64,000 nucleotides of DNA from Sphingomonas limnosediminicola (GTDB lineage: Bacteria; Pseudomonadota; Alphaproteobacteria; Sphingomonadales; Sphingomonadaceae), in the NCBI RefSeq assembly GCF_039537965.1, contig NZ_BAABBM010000001.1, positions 2,765,501 to 2,829,500 of the forward strand. The letters run 5' to 3'. Made by a program: the position numbers and the translations under genes. The notes below the pieces were generated by a model, which was not told where the DNA came from, did not search any database, and saw nothing but the letters and a program-made list of their open reading frames with translations. Shown in pieces: positions 27,499 through 35,833 of the stretch (positions are counted from its first letter, which is position 1; each line of letters starts with the position of its first letter).

Positions 27499-27996
27499 AT
27501 GGACACCAAACAGACAGCAAAACCGCCCGTCACAACTCGTCAGGCCGCCGATTTTACCGACCAGCTGATTGAGCCGTTTACCCAGCTCAGAACCGAGGTG
27601 GACCGCCTTTTCGAAAGCTTCCCGTTTCGGCTTCCGTCTTTGAAGCTGGGGAGGTTCGCCACTGCCCCGGCCCTCGAGATGAGCGAGACGAACAAGGCCT
27701 ACAAGATCACCGCCGAGCTTCCCGGCATCGACCCGGACAATGTCGACGTGACGTTCGAGGATGGTCTTCTGAGGATCGCTGGCGAGAAGAAGGAAGAGCG
27801 CGAAGAGAATGAGCGGGGCTATCGCTTGTCGGAGCGCAGCTACGGTAGCTTCGAGCGTGTTATTTCGCTTCCGAGCGCTGCCAACCCAGACAAGATCGAC
27901 GCCAAGTTCAAGAACGGCGTTTTGACGATTACCATCGCGAAGGATGGCGAGGAAAAACAGAACGTCCGAAAGATCAAGATCGGCCGCGAAGGTTAG
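27499..27996 (+). CDS. Hsp20 small heat-shock protein
   Basis: 165 residues. The alpha-crystallin domain starts near residue 55 (APALEMSETNKAYKITAELPG) and contains the GLLRIAGEKKEE strand and the conserved RSYGSFERVISLP region, ending with KNGVLTITIAK. A GGGAGTGG site precedes the ATG. It is an ATP-independent chaperone that holds unfolded proteins. A strong terminator follows directly, so it ends the transcript. Confidence 0.95.
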   Translation: MDTKQTAKPPVTTRQAADFTDQLIEPFTQLRTEVDRLFESFPFRLPSLKLGRFATAPALEMSETNKAYKITAELPGIDPDNVDVTFEDGLLRIAGEKKEEREENERGYRLSERSYGSFERVISLPSAANPDKIDAKFKNGVLTITIAKDGEEKQNVRKIKIGREG

Positions 27997-28011
27997 GGGC
28001 AGTCGCGGCCC

Positions 28012-28046
28012 AGGAGGCCCAGCGCAAGCTGGGCCTCCTCATTTTT
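28012..28046 (+). terminator. Rho-independent terminator after hsp20
   Basis: A 12-bp perfect stem (AGGAGGCCCAGC with GCTGGGCCTCCT) closed by a GCAA tetraloop, followed by CATTTTT. Confidence 0.9.
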
Positions 28047-28193
28047 GCTAGCCTGCGCCCAAACGCATTTCGGCCTCCGGCACAGAGGCTCTCGCCGGTG
28101 CGATTCCTATGGGTGGGCGGCAATCGATGCGCGCGAGTTGCTAGCCAAGCCCGGATCTACGGCTGAATGACTAAGTCCTGGAAGACGACCACG

Positions 28194-28658
28194 TTAGCCG
28201 GCGGGCTGATGTCGATGCTGGGAGGATGGCACACGCAGCTCTGACAACACCTCGTCCACATGCCCGGCGCCGTGCCAGTAGCGGTGCAAACCACCACCGC
28301 GCGTGAACAGGAAAGTCGCGCCGCTGCTCCGATCCATTTCTTCCGGATGCGTTGTCAGGTTACGGAACGCGACCCATGCCCGTTTCTCGGGATCGGGGAT
28401 CGTCAAAACGCGCTCATCACCGTCAACCGACAAATCGTCGCAATGGTCCGCGAATGTGAGCAGCCATGCGTCACGTTTCACGAGCTCAACGCTATGTTGT
28501 CGATACGCGGCAATCTCTTGAGCGGACTTGGCGACATCAATGGGGCAGAACAACGCAATCAGCTCATGCCCTGCAAAGCTCGCCGGATTAAGCTTGGCCC
28601 CCGAAGCACAGCACAGTTCGAGGTCAGGTATGCCGAACTTGAGATCGGTCGATGCCAT
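28194..28658 (-). CDS. Redoxin-like protein without peroxidatic cysteine
   Basis: 154 residues with the outline of an AhpC/Bcp-type thioredoxin fold: IPDLELCCASGAKLNPASFAGHELIALFCPIDVAKSAQE corresponds in layout to the strand-loop-helix that carries the peroxidatic Cys in peroxiredoxins (split here: residues about 10-28 and 29-48). The Cys expected in the P-x3-T-x2-C motif is absent; an Ala-Lys-Ser-Ala stretch stands in its place, though Cys occurs just before it (FCP). The protein may therefore be redox-inactive or use another Cys. It stands alone and is convergent with hsp20. Confidence 0.6.
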   Translation of the reverse strand: MASTDLKFGIPDLELCCASGAKLNPASFAGHELIALFCPIDVAKSAQEIAAYRQHSVELVKRDAWLLTFADHCDDLSVDGDERVLTIPDPEKRAWVAFRNLTTHPEEMDRSSGATFLFTRGGGLHRYWHGAGHVDEVLSELRVPSSQHRHQPAG

Positions 28659-28799
28659 GAATTAGAGAATTGCGCAGTCTAGCCAAACACGCTCTCCGTA
28701 TTTGTACTTACGCACGGACCGAACGCTCCGCCGTACTCATCCACTAAATGCCGAAAGCATTGCTGGCGCCCCAATATATGGGAGGACGGGGCGGAGCAT

Positions 28800-28814
28800 C
28801 CGTAAGGTTGCGTA
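28800..28814 (+). promoter_or_regulatory. CCGTAA direct-repeat box before esterase gene
   Basis: CCGTAAGGTTGCGTA, a third copy of the direct-repeat box, ending 60 bases before the start codon at 28875. A TAGACT hexamer about 22 bases downstream could be the -10 element. Confidence 0.45.
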
Positions 28815-28874
28815 AAGACGTTCTGGCGGCACCGCGTAGACTGGCAGTTTCATTATTCGAAGCAGCGGTGATCT

Positions 28875-30218
28875 ATGGGATTCGCAACGCGCCCCGAGGT
28901 CGGAAAGATTCAAGACGCCGACAGGCTGGCGGACGAGCTACGGCCGCATCTGGAGCCTTTACCGCGTCCCGAAAAAGCGGACGAATTCGGTGCCTTCTTC
29001 GATCGCTTTGGCGATGCCGAAGTCGTCCTCTTGGGCGAAGCGACCCACGGGACTTCGGAATTTTATAGGGCCCGTGCCGCCATCACGCGCCGGCTCATTG
29101 AAAAACACGGGTTCACCGTCGTCGCAGTCGAGGCCGACTGGCCAGACGCCGCGCGGATCGATGGCTATGTCCGGCATCATGCCAAGCGTCCACGCCGCGG
29201 CGAATCCTTCATCCGTTTCCCCACCTGGATGTGGCGCAATGTCGAGGTACTTGAATTCGCCGACTGGCTGCGGGCCTTCAACGAAGGCAAGTCAGCGGAG
29301 CGCCACGCATCGTTTCACGGATTGGACGTCTATAGCATGGGCGAGTCGATGCATGCGGTTGTTTCGTACCTCGACGGCGTTGATCCAGAAGCATCGGAGC
29401 GAGCCCGTTACCGCTATGGTTGCCTGTCTCCGTGGCAAGAGGATCCAGCGAAATATGGACAGGCAGTGGTCCATGGCCACCTTGATCCGTGCGAGGCCAG
29501 CGTCGTCAAGCAACTCAAGGAAATGCTCGCAAAGCGTCTCGACTGGATCGACCGTGATGGCGAGGCCTGGTTCGATGCAGCCCAGAATGCCCGCATCGTT
29601 CGCGCGGCCGAACGTTACTATCGGGTCATGTATCAGGGCTCGAACGAGTCCTGGAATTTGCGTGACCGGCACATGTTCGACACGCTTCAGGCCGTCATTG
29701 CCCACCGCGGTTTCGGAACCAAGGCCGTCGTCTGGGCGCATAACAGCCACGTCGGCAATGCCGCGGCGACGGGAATGGGCTGGCGCGGTCAGTTCAACAT
29801 CGGCGAGCTGGCCCGCATCGCATACGGCGATGCCGCTGTTCTCGTCGGGTTTGGGACCGACACGGGAACGGTTGCCGCAGCCAGCGACTGGGGCGCTGAC
29901 ATGGAGATCAAGTCCGTGCGGCCGGCGAGGGAAGACAGCTACGAGCATGTCTTTCGCCGGTCTGGGGTCGCCCGCAGCCTGACCGAATGGCGAGGTGGAG
30001 AAAAGGGGAATCTCCGCGAATTGTTACGGGAGCCGCGTCTCGAGCGCGCAATCGGGGTCGTCTACCGTCCCGAGACTGAACTCTATAGCCACTATTTTGA
30101 GGCGGTGCTGTCGGAGCAGTTCGACTGCTGGGTGTGGTTCGAGCATACGTCGCCCGTCACTCCGCTTGGGCACGAAAGGCCACACGGCGCCCCGGAGACG
30201 TACCCGTTCGGTCTTTGA
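28875..30218 (+). CDS. Erythromycin-esterase family protein
   Basis: 447 residues. The family signature LLGEATHGTSEFYRARAAIT gives the conserved Glu and His, VVAVEADWPDAARI the second Glu, and VVWAHNSHVGNA the catalytic-region His pair. True Ere enzymes hydrolyse the macrolide lactone, but most chromosomal members of this family, especially those beside stress genes, are of unknown substrate; I would not predict antibiotic resistance from sequence alone. Preceded by a CCGTAA box. Confidence 0.85.
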   Translation: MGFATRPEVGKIQDADRLADELRPHLEPLPRPEKADEFGAFFDRFGDAEVVLLGEATHGTSEFYRARAAITRRLIEKHGFTVVAVEADWPDAARIDGYVRHHAKRPRRGESFIRFPTWMWRNVEVLEFADWLRAFNEGKSAERHASFHGLDVYSMGESMHAVVSYLDGVDPEASERARYRYGCLSPWQEDPAKYGQAVVHGHLDPCEASVVKQLKEMLAKRLDWIDRDGEAWFDAAQNARIVRAAERYYRVMYQGSNESWNLRDRHMFDTLQAVIAHRGFGTKAVVWAHNSHVGNAAATGMGWRGQFNIGELARIAYGDAAVLVGFGTDTGTVAAASDWGADMEIKSVRPAREDSYEHVFRRSGVARSLTEWRGGEKGNLRELLREPRLERAIGVVYRPETELYSHYFEAVLSEQFDCWVWFEHTSPVTPLGHERPHGAPETYPFGL

Positions 30219-30271
30219 GCAGCGACAATTGACGTAGGATCAAGGGGCAACCAATCGCATCGATTGGATGC

Positions 30272-30286
30272 CCGTAACATTCCGTA
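30272..30286 (+). promoter_or_regulatory. Orphan CCGTAA direct-repeat box
   Basis: CCGTAACATTCCGTA, the most symmetric copy of the box. No protein-coding gene follows on the plus strand before 32984: the nearest genes converge on this site. It may drive an unannotated small transcript across 30300-30450, which includes a palindromic repeat. Confidence 0.4.
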
Positions 30287-30340
30287 AAGCCGTCACGGCG
30301 CCAATCTGATTTGAACGAAGCGCCATGCGCCAGAGTACAG

Positions 30341-30400
30341 TTTTGGGTCGAAAGCTGCCACTGCACTAGTGGCAGGACTAGGTTGAAAGCGGCGATTAGC
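30341..30400. repeat. Dispersed palindromic repeat (copy 1)
   Basis: Two half elements: TTTGGGTCGAAAGCTGCCACT and, after CTAGTGGCAG, a degenerate AGGTTGAAAGCGGCGATTAGC unit. First copy of the family whose core is AATGGGTCGAAA between short inverted arms. Confidence 0.7.
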
Positions 30401-30453
30401 CGTGGTCTTAAGCGCGACAGTCCTTGGGCGATCCTTGAACTAACAAGACGCGA

Positions 30454-31509
30454 TCAATGTCCGGACGAAGCAGCCAACGCGGAATCTACCGGCTGGTTAG
30501 GACGGAATAGATCGGCGCGTGCCTCGCCGGAGACCTCGATCGTGCCCTTGAGTCCTTTCTCCACGCGAGAAAGCGCGTGATCGACAAGGAAGAATTTGCC
30601 TGGAACTGCCGGCTTGAACTCGACGACGGCCGCGCCGCCTGGCGGGACGGTAATCGTCTGGACGTTGCCGACTGCAGGTGCGTCGAATGAACCGTACGGC
30701 AAGGCGGAGTCGAAGATCCCACCTATGATGTGGAAGCTCGAGTCCTTGTCTGGACCGCCATCGCCGAAGAAAATGCGTACGGTTTCGCCGGTCTTCGCCT
30801 TGAGCGGCTTGCGCGCTAGACCGTCCACAGCGCCATTGAATACCATGTAATCCGGCTGTTCGGCGATCAGCTTGTCGATGCTCTGCGTAAGCTCGCCCTT
30901 CGTTCCGTTTGGCTGCTCAGTGTAGATTTCGCCCTGCATGACGTAATATTCGTGATCGACCTTCGGCAGCCCCTGTCCGGGTTCGACCAGGATCATCCCG
31001 TACATCCCGTTAGCGATGTGCTGCGCTGCCATCGGTACGGCGCAATGGTAGACGTAAAGGCCTGGGTGCAGCGCCTTGAACGTGAAGCCTTTGGCCTCGC
31101 CGGGCCTCGCCATGGTGGCGACTGCGCCGCCGCCGGGACCACTGACTGCGTGCAGATCGATGTTGTGCATCATCCCGCTAGTGCCGTCGTTTTTCAAGTT
31201 GACGACAACGGTGTCACCGACGCGCACCCTTATGAACGGCCCTGGGACCTTTCGATTGTAGGTCCAGTAATCGTAGGTCGTGCCGTCATCGAGACGCCCG
31301 GTAATTTCGACGGTCTCAAGATTGACGGTCACCGTCGCTGGAGTCCGACGGGCGAGCGGGCCGGGTAGGTCGGCCGGATCGCGGACGATATCGGCGGCAT
31401 TGCTGACCGGTGCGGCAGGCTGAACAGCTGGCCCTTCGGCGGCGAAGGCCGGCACGGCAAGTAAAAGCGCAGCAACACTAGCTAAAAGAAGCTGTCGATG
31501 GGGTTTCAT
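30454..31509 (-). CDS. nirK: Copper-containing nitrite reductase
   Basis: 351 residues with a signal peptide ending AFAAE. Two cupredoxin domains. Type 1 copper ligands are His115, Cys156, His164 and Met169; type 2 ligands His120 and His155 plus the His in FFLVDHALSR from the neighbouring subunit. The catalytic Asp118 and the second-sphere His in SFHIIGG are present. It reduces nitrite to nitric oxide in the periplasm. It follows the HiPIP gene by 44 bases, so the HiPIP is a probable electron donor. The quinol NO reductase 1.5 kb away would remove the product. Confidence 0.95.
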   Translation of the reverse strand: MKPHRQLLLASVAALLLAVPAFAAEGPAVQPAAPVSNAADIVRDPADLPGPLARRTPATVTVNLETVEITGRLDDGTTYDYWTYNRKVPGPFIRVRVGDTVVVNLKNDGTSGMMHNIDLHAVSGPGGGAVATMARPGEAKGFTFKALHPGLYVYHCAVPMAAQHIANGMYGMILVEPGQGLPKVDHEYYVMQGEIYTEQPNGTKGELTQSIDKLIAEQPDYMVFNGAVDGLARKPLKAKTGETVRIFFGDGGPDKDSSFHIIGGIFDSALPYGSFDAPAVGNVQTITVPPGGAAVVEFKPAVPGKFFLVDHALSRVEKGLKGTIEVSGEARADLFRPNQPVDSALAASSGH

Positions 31510-31553
31510 TACTTCAATCCTCCTCGAAGGCGCGTATCGATTTCAGGATACAC

Positions 31554-31835
31554 TCAGCCCTTCGGCGCGTAGAGCACGCACCATCCCGCGGGGCTCACTG
31601 ACCCCTCAACCTGCTGGCAGGACGTTGGCGCTTCCCAAAGCGCACACGTCTGACAACGCTGTCCCGATTTCGGAACCGGTTGATAGTGCGCCTGCTGCTG
31701 AGTGAACTTCTTTTGTGCCGCAGAACTCGTCGTCGGCACGCTGACTGCGAAAATCGCACCGGTCCCGACTGCAGCGATGCTCAGGAAGTCACGGCGAGAC
31801 ACTCGCTCACCGTGGGTTTTTCTATCGCCCAACAT
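31554..31835 (-). CDS. High-potential iron-sulfur protein (HiPIP)
   Basis: 93 residues. A Tat signal (SRRDFLSIAAVGTGAIF) leads to a small mature domain with four cysteines at 61, 64, 73 and 86 (C-x2-C-x8-C-x12-C), the [4Fe-4S] ligands of HiPIPs, ending with the usual GWCVLYAPKG. HiPIPs carry single electrons in the periplasm. Position directly upstream of nirK on the same strand suggests it donates to nitrite reductase. A degenerate CCGTA-type box (31879-31893, minus strand) lies 43 bases upstream. Confidence 0.9.
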   Translation of the reverse strand: MLGDRKTHGERVSRRDFLSIAAVGTGAIFAVSVPTTSSAAQKKFTQQQAHYQPVPKSGQRCQTCALWEAPTSCQQVEGSVSPAGWCVLYAPKG

Positions 31836-32096
31836 GACAACTCCTACAACGTCACTTGTCGAGACGAGAGTGCGCCAGTCGGGTCAGGTACGGAATAAGT
31901 AGTTTATCTTATCTCTTTTGGTGCTGCCGCTCTCCGATGCTTTGCAGCAGCCCGCATACCTTCGCATCCAGCGCTGGCAATACTGTTGGACAGAGATTTG
32001 AAGAGACGGCTTGGGACATGGTTCGTCCATATTCCGCGACACTCGGCGACCCTTGTGTCTGCAAGGCCTACCGCGGTCCCTATCGGGTAGTTGCAG

Positions 32097-32139
32097 AAAT
32101 GGGTCGAGAGCTGCCGGGCAGGTTCGGGTGGAAAGCGCA
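32097..32139. repeat. Dispersed palindromic repeat (copy 2)
   Basis: AAATGGGTCGAGAGCTGCC followed by GGGCAGGTTCGGGTGGAAAGCGC; double copy of the core with inverted CTGCC/GGCAG arms. Located at the 3' end of the Crp/Fnr gene. Confidence 0.65.
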
Positions 32140-32161
32140 ATTTACGGGCGGCTGAAGAAGA

Positions 32162-32866
32162 TCAGCCATCAGATCCGTCGCCAATTCGCTTGAGCTCAGT
32201 CGGTTTAATGATGGAGATGCGTTGTCTACTCGAGGCCAGGATTCCGCACCGCTGCCAGGCAGACATCGTCCTGCTAGCAGTATGAAGTGTTGTTGCGGAC
32301 ATCGCCGCTATGTCCTTCCGGGCTAACGGCATCAGCATTTCAATGCCTCCATCAATCCGCGGTTCGCTTCCCTTTCGGGCTAATCGGAGGAGCGCGTTCG
32401 CGATGCGCGGTTCAGCGCGTTGCGTCGAGATCTCCCGCACCCGCTCCTGCAAATCTGCCAGCCGGCGAGCGGCTACCGCCATGAGGTTCATCGCGATGGA
32501 AGGGTACTGGTCGATCAGTTGACGGAGTTGAGCTTCGGTCCAGCTCAACTCGACAGCGTCCGCAGCGGCGATCGCATCGGCTGGGTACCCCCTCTCGGTA
32601 AACAGCGCGAACGATCCAAATACCTCGCCCGGTCCGACGAAGCGTACGACCGAGAGCCCGCCGTCTGCGCCCGCCTGCAAAATCCGAACCCAGCCAGAAA
32701 GTAGCACATGGAAGCGCGTAGGCCGGTCACCCTGGTGGAAGACCGGCTCCCCCTTGAAGAGAAGGCGTCGGAGGGCACTCCTGGCACATTGCATCTGGGC
32801 GGCATCGTCCAGGTCTGCAAACACACTTACAGTCGCGAGTTCGCTGCTCTCATGCCGGACGGTCAT
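32162..32866 (-). CDS. Crp/Fnr-family regulator, NnrR/Dnr-like
   Basis: About 234 residues from the ATG at 32866 (GAGGAG upstream); an in-frame start at 32944 would run through the palindrome in the promoter and is rejected. The effector domain shows LFKGEPVFHQGDRPTRFHVLLSGWVRI and GPGEVFGSFALF. The recognition helix is in MPLARKDIAAMSATTLHTASRTM. No Fnr-type N-terminal Cys cluster is present, in agreement with NnrR/Dnr proteins that respond to NO. It is divergent from the NO reductase, with the palindrome at 32915-32932 in between. Confidence 0.85.
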   Translation of the reverse strand: MTVRHESSELATVSVFADLDDAAQMQCARSALRRLLFKGEPVFHQGDRPTRFHVLLSGWVRILQAGADGGLSVVRFVGPGEVFGSFALFTERGYPADAIAAADAVELSWTEAQLRQLIDQYPSIAMNLMAVAARRLADLQERVREISTQRAEPRIANALLRLARKGSEPRIDGGIEMLMPLARKDIAAMSATTLHTASRTMSAWQRCGILASSRQRISIIKPTELKRIGDGSDG

Positions 32867-32914
32867 TTTGACACTCCTCGGTTCCTGCAGACTCGAGCGG
32901 GGGAGTGCACGGTA

Positions 32915-32932
32915 GTTTGCGCTAGCGCAAAC
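32915..32932. promoter_or_regulatory. Perfect palindrome, candidate NnrR/Dnr operator
   Basis: GTTTGCGCTAGCGCAAAC, an 18-bp perfect palindrome containing TTG-N8-CAA, the general Crp/Fnr/NnrR consensus. It is centred about 60 bases from both the regulator and the NO-reductase start codons, so one site could serve both promoters. Confidence 0.7.
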
Positions 32933-32983
32933 TCGTCGGGCCATGAAATCGTATAGCAGGGCAACCCTTGACGGGAGTAGTCC

Positions 32984-35398
32984 ATGTCGGAAGCACGTAA
33001 CGAAAGCGCACCTCGAGACCTCGCTTCCTCAGTTGATCCCGTCAGTGACATTCTGAAGTGGATACTGCTCATCGTCGCAGTAATCTGTTTCGGCCTCCTC
33101 GGCTGGGCGACGATCCAAACTTACGAACAGGCGCCTCCGCACCCGCACGTATTCACGGATCGCGCCGGGAACGTTCTGATGACGGCCGACGACATCGTCG
33201 CAGGCAAAGGCGGCTTTCAAAAAGCCGACCTCATGGACTACGGCAGCATCTACGGCATGGGGTCCTACTTCGGCGAGGATTACACCGCGTCGGCACTCGT
33301 CCGCCTCGCCGTGCTTACTAAGCAGGGTCTAACCAAGTCAGGCGCAACGCCACCAGGCACCCCGGCTCCGGCCAATAAGTCGCTCGCCACCACTGGGCCT
33401 GCTGGAACGCCGCCCGAACCCACGACCCCAGCTGCCACGTCGGCTGCGGATGCCCTGGTCGACGCTGCCGCGACGGCCACGATGCAGAAACAGCTTCAGT
33501 CGATTAATCTTACGCAGCCCAAGGTGGTCTTGCCGGACGAGGTGGCGCAGGCGGTCCGTGGTCTGCAGAGCGAGCTCACCAAAAAGCTCAACAGTGAGAA
33601 CCTCTCCGCGGGCTGGGTTCCCGCGAAAAGTCTCGATCCGCAGCTGCGCAAGCAAACTGCAGACTTCATCATCTATTCGGCCATCACGACGGTCGCGCGG
33701 AGGCCGGATCATCCGAACACGTCATGGACCGAGAACTGGCCATACGAGCCATCAGTCGGGAACACGCCTACCACCAATACCTTCCAGTGGACCTGGATCA
33801 GCTTCTGCTTCACCTTTTTTGCAATGGGGTTCGTGCTGTGGCTGTATCGAGCCTATCTCGACCATCCCGACGACGCGCCGATGGAGCGCGGTCTCGCAAT
33901 TTACCGGGCGCTGACGCCAAGTCAGATCAAGACAGGGAAATACTTTCTGGTCGTGGCGCTGGTGTTCCTTGCCTCACAAGGTGCCGGCGCGATCATGGCG
34001 CACTCTTATTATGACCGCGCGACCTTCTATGGCGTGCAACTCAATTATATCCTGCCATTCAATTTCCTCAGGAGCTTCCACCTGCAAGCGCCGATTATCT
34101 GGATCGGCCTCGGATGGATTGCGAGCGGTCTGTTCATCGCACCAGCGATCGCTGGCGGCCGCGAAGCCAAAGGACAGGGTTTCCTAGTCGATCTTCTGTT
34201 CTGGGTATCGCTGTTTGTCGTGGGCGCCGCGCTCCTCGGCAACTACCTCGGCATTCAAGGCGTCATTGATCAGGGTTGGTTCTGGTTCGGAAACCAGGGC
34301 CTGTCCTACATTCAGCTCGGCCGCTTCTGGCAAATATTGTTCTTCGTCGCCCTGATGAGTTGGAGCGGGCTCATGTTTCGCGCCCTGTGGCCAAGTCGCG
34401 ACACAGTGCTCGAGGCTACCCGGCAATTTTGGAGCGGGAAGATCAGACTTGAGCATCTGATCTGGGCAGCGACGATCAACGTCGCCGTCCTTTACATCTT
34501 TGGGATGATCCCGCTGACCGGTATCGAGAAAAGCTTCACGATCACCGACTTCTGGCGTTGGTGGGTCGTCCATCTCTGGGTCGAGCAATCGTTCGAGTTC
34601 TTCGCCGTCGCGATGAGTGCCTACCTGTTGATGTCGCTCGGTCTCGTTTCACGCAAGCTTGCAGAGCGCTCGGTCTATCTCGAACTTATCCTCATCTTCC
34701 TCGGCGGCGTGCTCGGCACGGGCCATCACTTGTATTGGGGCGGCGGTCCCGGAATGTGGGTTCCGCTAGGGTCGATGTTCTCCTTCATCGAAGTTCTGCC
34801 GCTAGTGCTTCTAATCCTGGAAGCGATATCGCAGCATCGTTTGATCAAGGGCAGCGCGAGCTTTGATTATGGTCTCGCCTACCTCTACATCCTCGGCTCC
34901 GCCTTCTGGAATTTTGTCGGCGCCGGCGTGTTCGGGGGCGGGACACTGAATGCACCGCTCGTCAATTATTATGAGCACGGCACCTTCCTGACTCTCAATC
35001 ATGCTCACACCTCCTTGTTTGGAGCGTTTGGTCTGCTCGCCCTGGGCCTGATTTACTTTTGCCTCAGGTATCGCGCGGGGCCAGAAGCGGAGTTCAATGA
35101 AACTCCCGGTCGTATCGCTTTCTGGCTCTATAATCTCGGCCTCGGGATGTGGATATTCCTGCACTTCTTCCCCATTGGCTGGCCGCAACTCAATGCCGTG
35201 TTCGAGCACGGCTACGCATGGGCGCGCAGCCAGGCATTTTATGATCAGACGCTCTTCTGGCAGTGGATGCGCTTGCCTGGCGACGTTGTGTTCTCCGCGG
35301 GCGGGCTGCTGATGAGCTGGGATTTCATTGTCAAACTGCGCAAGGGACGCGGCCTTGAAGAACCACGGGGACGATTAGCCACAGTCCCTGCCGAGTAG
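32984..35398 (+). CDS. norZ: Quinol-dependent nitric oxide reductase
   Basis: 804 residues. The N-terminal extension (fused NorC-like region without haem c) marks the quinol type. The catalytic NorB-like part has about 12 helices and the haem/non-haem iron ligands in WWVVHLWVEQSFEFFA and GTGHHLYWGGG, and the later NHAHTSLFGAFG. It reduces 2 NO to N2O with electrons from quinol. A Pro/Thr/Ala-rich stretch at residues about 118-165 lies in the periplasmic extension and looks like a species-specific insertion. Followed by cupin and NnrS genes in a likely operon. Confidence 0.93.
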   Translation: MSEARNESAPRDLASSVDPVSDILKWILLIVAVICFGLLGWATIQTYEQAPPHPHVFTDRAGNVLMTADDIVAGKGGFQKADLMDYGSIYGMGSYFGEDYTASALVRLAVLTKQGLTKSGATPPGTPAPANKSLATTGPAGTPPEPTTPAATSAADALVDAAATATMQKQLQSINLTQPKVVLPDEVAQAVRGLQSELTKKLNSENLSAGWVPAKSLDPQLRKQTADFIIYSAITTVARRPDHPNTSWTENWPYEPSVGNTPTTNTFQWTWISFCFTFFAMGFVLWLYRAYLDHPDDAPMERGLAIYRALTPSQIKTGKYFLVVALVFLASQGAGAIMAHSYYDRATFYGVQLNYILPFNFLRSFHLQAPIIWIGLGWIASGLFIAPAIAGGREAKGQGFLVDLLFWVSLFVVGAALLGNYLGIQGVIDQGWFWFGNQGLSYIQLGRFWQILFFVALMSWSGLMFRALWPSRDTVLEATRQFWSGKIRLEHLIWAATINVAVLYIFGMIPLTGIEKSFTITDFWRWWVVHLWVEQSFEFFAVAMSAYLLMSLGLVSRKLAERSVYLELILIFLGGVLGTGHHLYWGGGPGMWVPLGSMFSFIEVLPLVLLILEAISQHRLIKGSASFDYGLAYLYILGSAFWNFVGAGVFGGGTLNAPLVNYYEHGTFLTLNHAHTSLFGAFGLLALGLIYFCLRYRAGPEAEFNETPGRIAFWLYNLGLGMWIFLHFFPIGWPQLNAVFEHGYAWARSQAFYDQTLFWQWMRLPGDVVFSAGGLLMSWDFIVKLRKGRGLEEPRGRLATVPAE

Positions 35399-35423
35399 AC
35401 AGATTGCCAATTGCGTCCGGCCG

Positions 35424-35453
35424 CCAAGCCAGCTTCCACCTCGCGGCACGTTG
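35424..35453. repeat. Degenerate copy of palindromic repeat, minus orientation
   Basis: Read on the minus strand, TGCCGCGAGGTGGAAGCTGGC keeps the arm and GGTGGAAGC parts of the dispersed repeat. It sits in the short gap between the NO reductase and cupin genes. Confidence 0.35.
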
Positions 35454-35512
35454 GTCCGGCATCCATGCCGCTTGAGGTTTCAGTGCGAAATTGAGCAAGA
35501 GAGTTAAAACCG

Positions 35513-35833
35513 ATGGCCCTCCACCACCTTGCACCGGGCGAGAAATTCCCACTCCTGTCTACTGCTGCGACGGGCGGACGAAAGACGAGGGCACTTGTCA
35601 AAACCGACCGGTTTGAAGTGGTGCAACTCGTGCTTAACGCCCGTGACGAAATCTCCGGACACCCCGTGCCCGGATACACGATATTACAATGCATCGAAGG
35701 AGCGGTGTCACTTAGGACTCCGGAGGATGTGCGGCTGAATATAGGTGAGTGGCTCTACCTCGCTAGGGCTCAGAAGTATTCCCTAAGCGCCATCGAGGAT
35801 AGCTCGCTGCTGCTAACCATCCTGTTCGAGTGA
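35513..35833 (+). CDS. Small cupin-domain protein
   Basis: 106 residues forming a single cupin barrel: FEVVQLVLNARDEISGHPVPGYTILQCIEG and the second half LNIGEWLYLARAQKYSLSAIEDSSLLLTILFE. The usual metal-binding His residues are mostly missing (only HPVPG remains), so it may not be an enzyme. Its stop overlaps the possible GTG start of nnrS, and it follows norZ; small cupins are recurrent in NO/nitrite clusters. Role unknown. Confidence 0.75.
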   Translation: MALHHLAPGEKFPLLSTAATGGRKTRALVKTDRFEVVQLVLNARDEISGHPVPGYTILQCIEGAVSLRTPEDVRLNIGEWLYLARAQKYSLSAIEDSSLLLTILFE

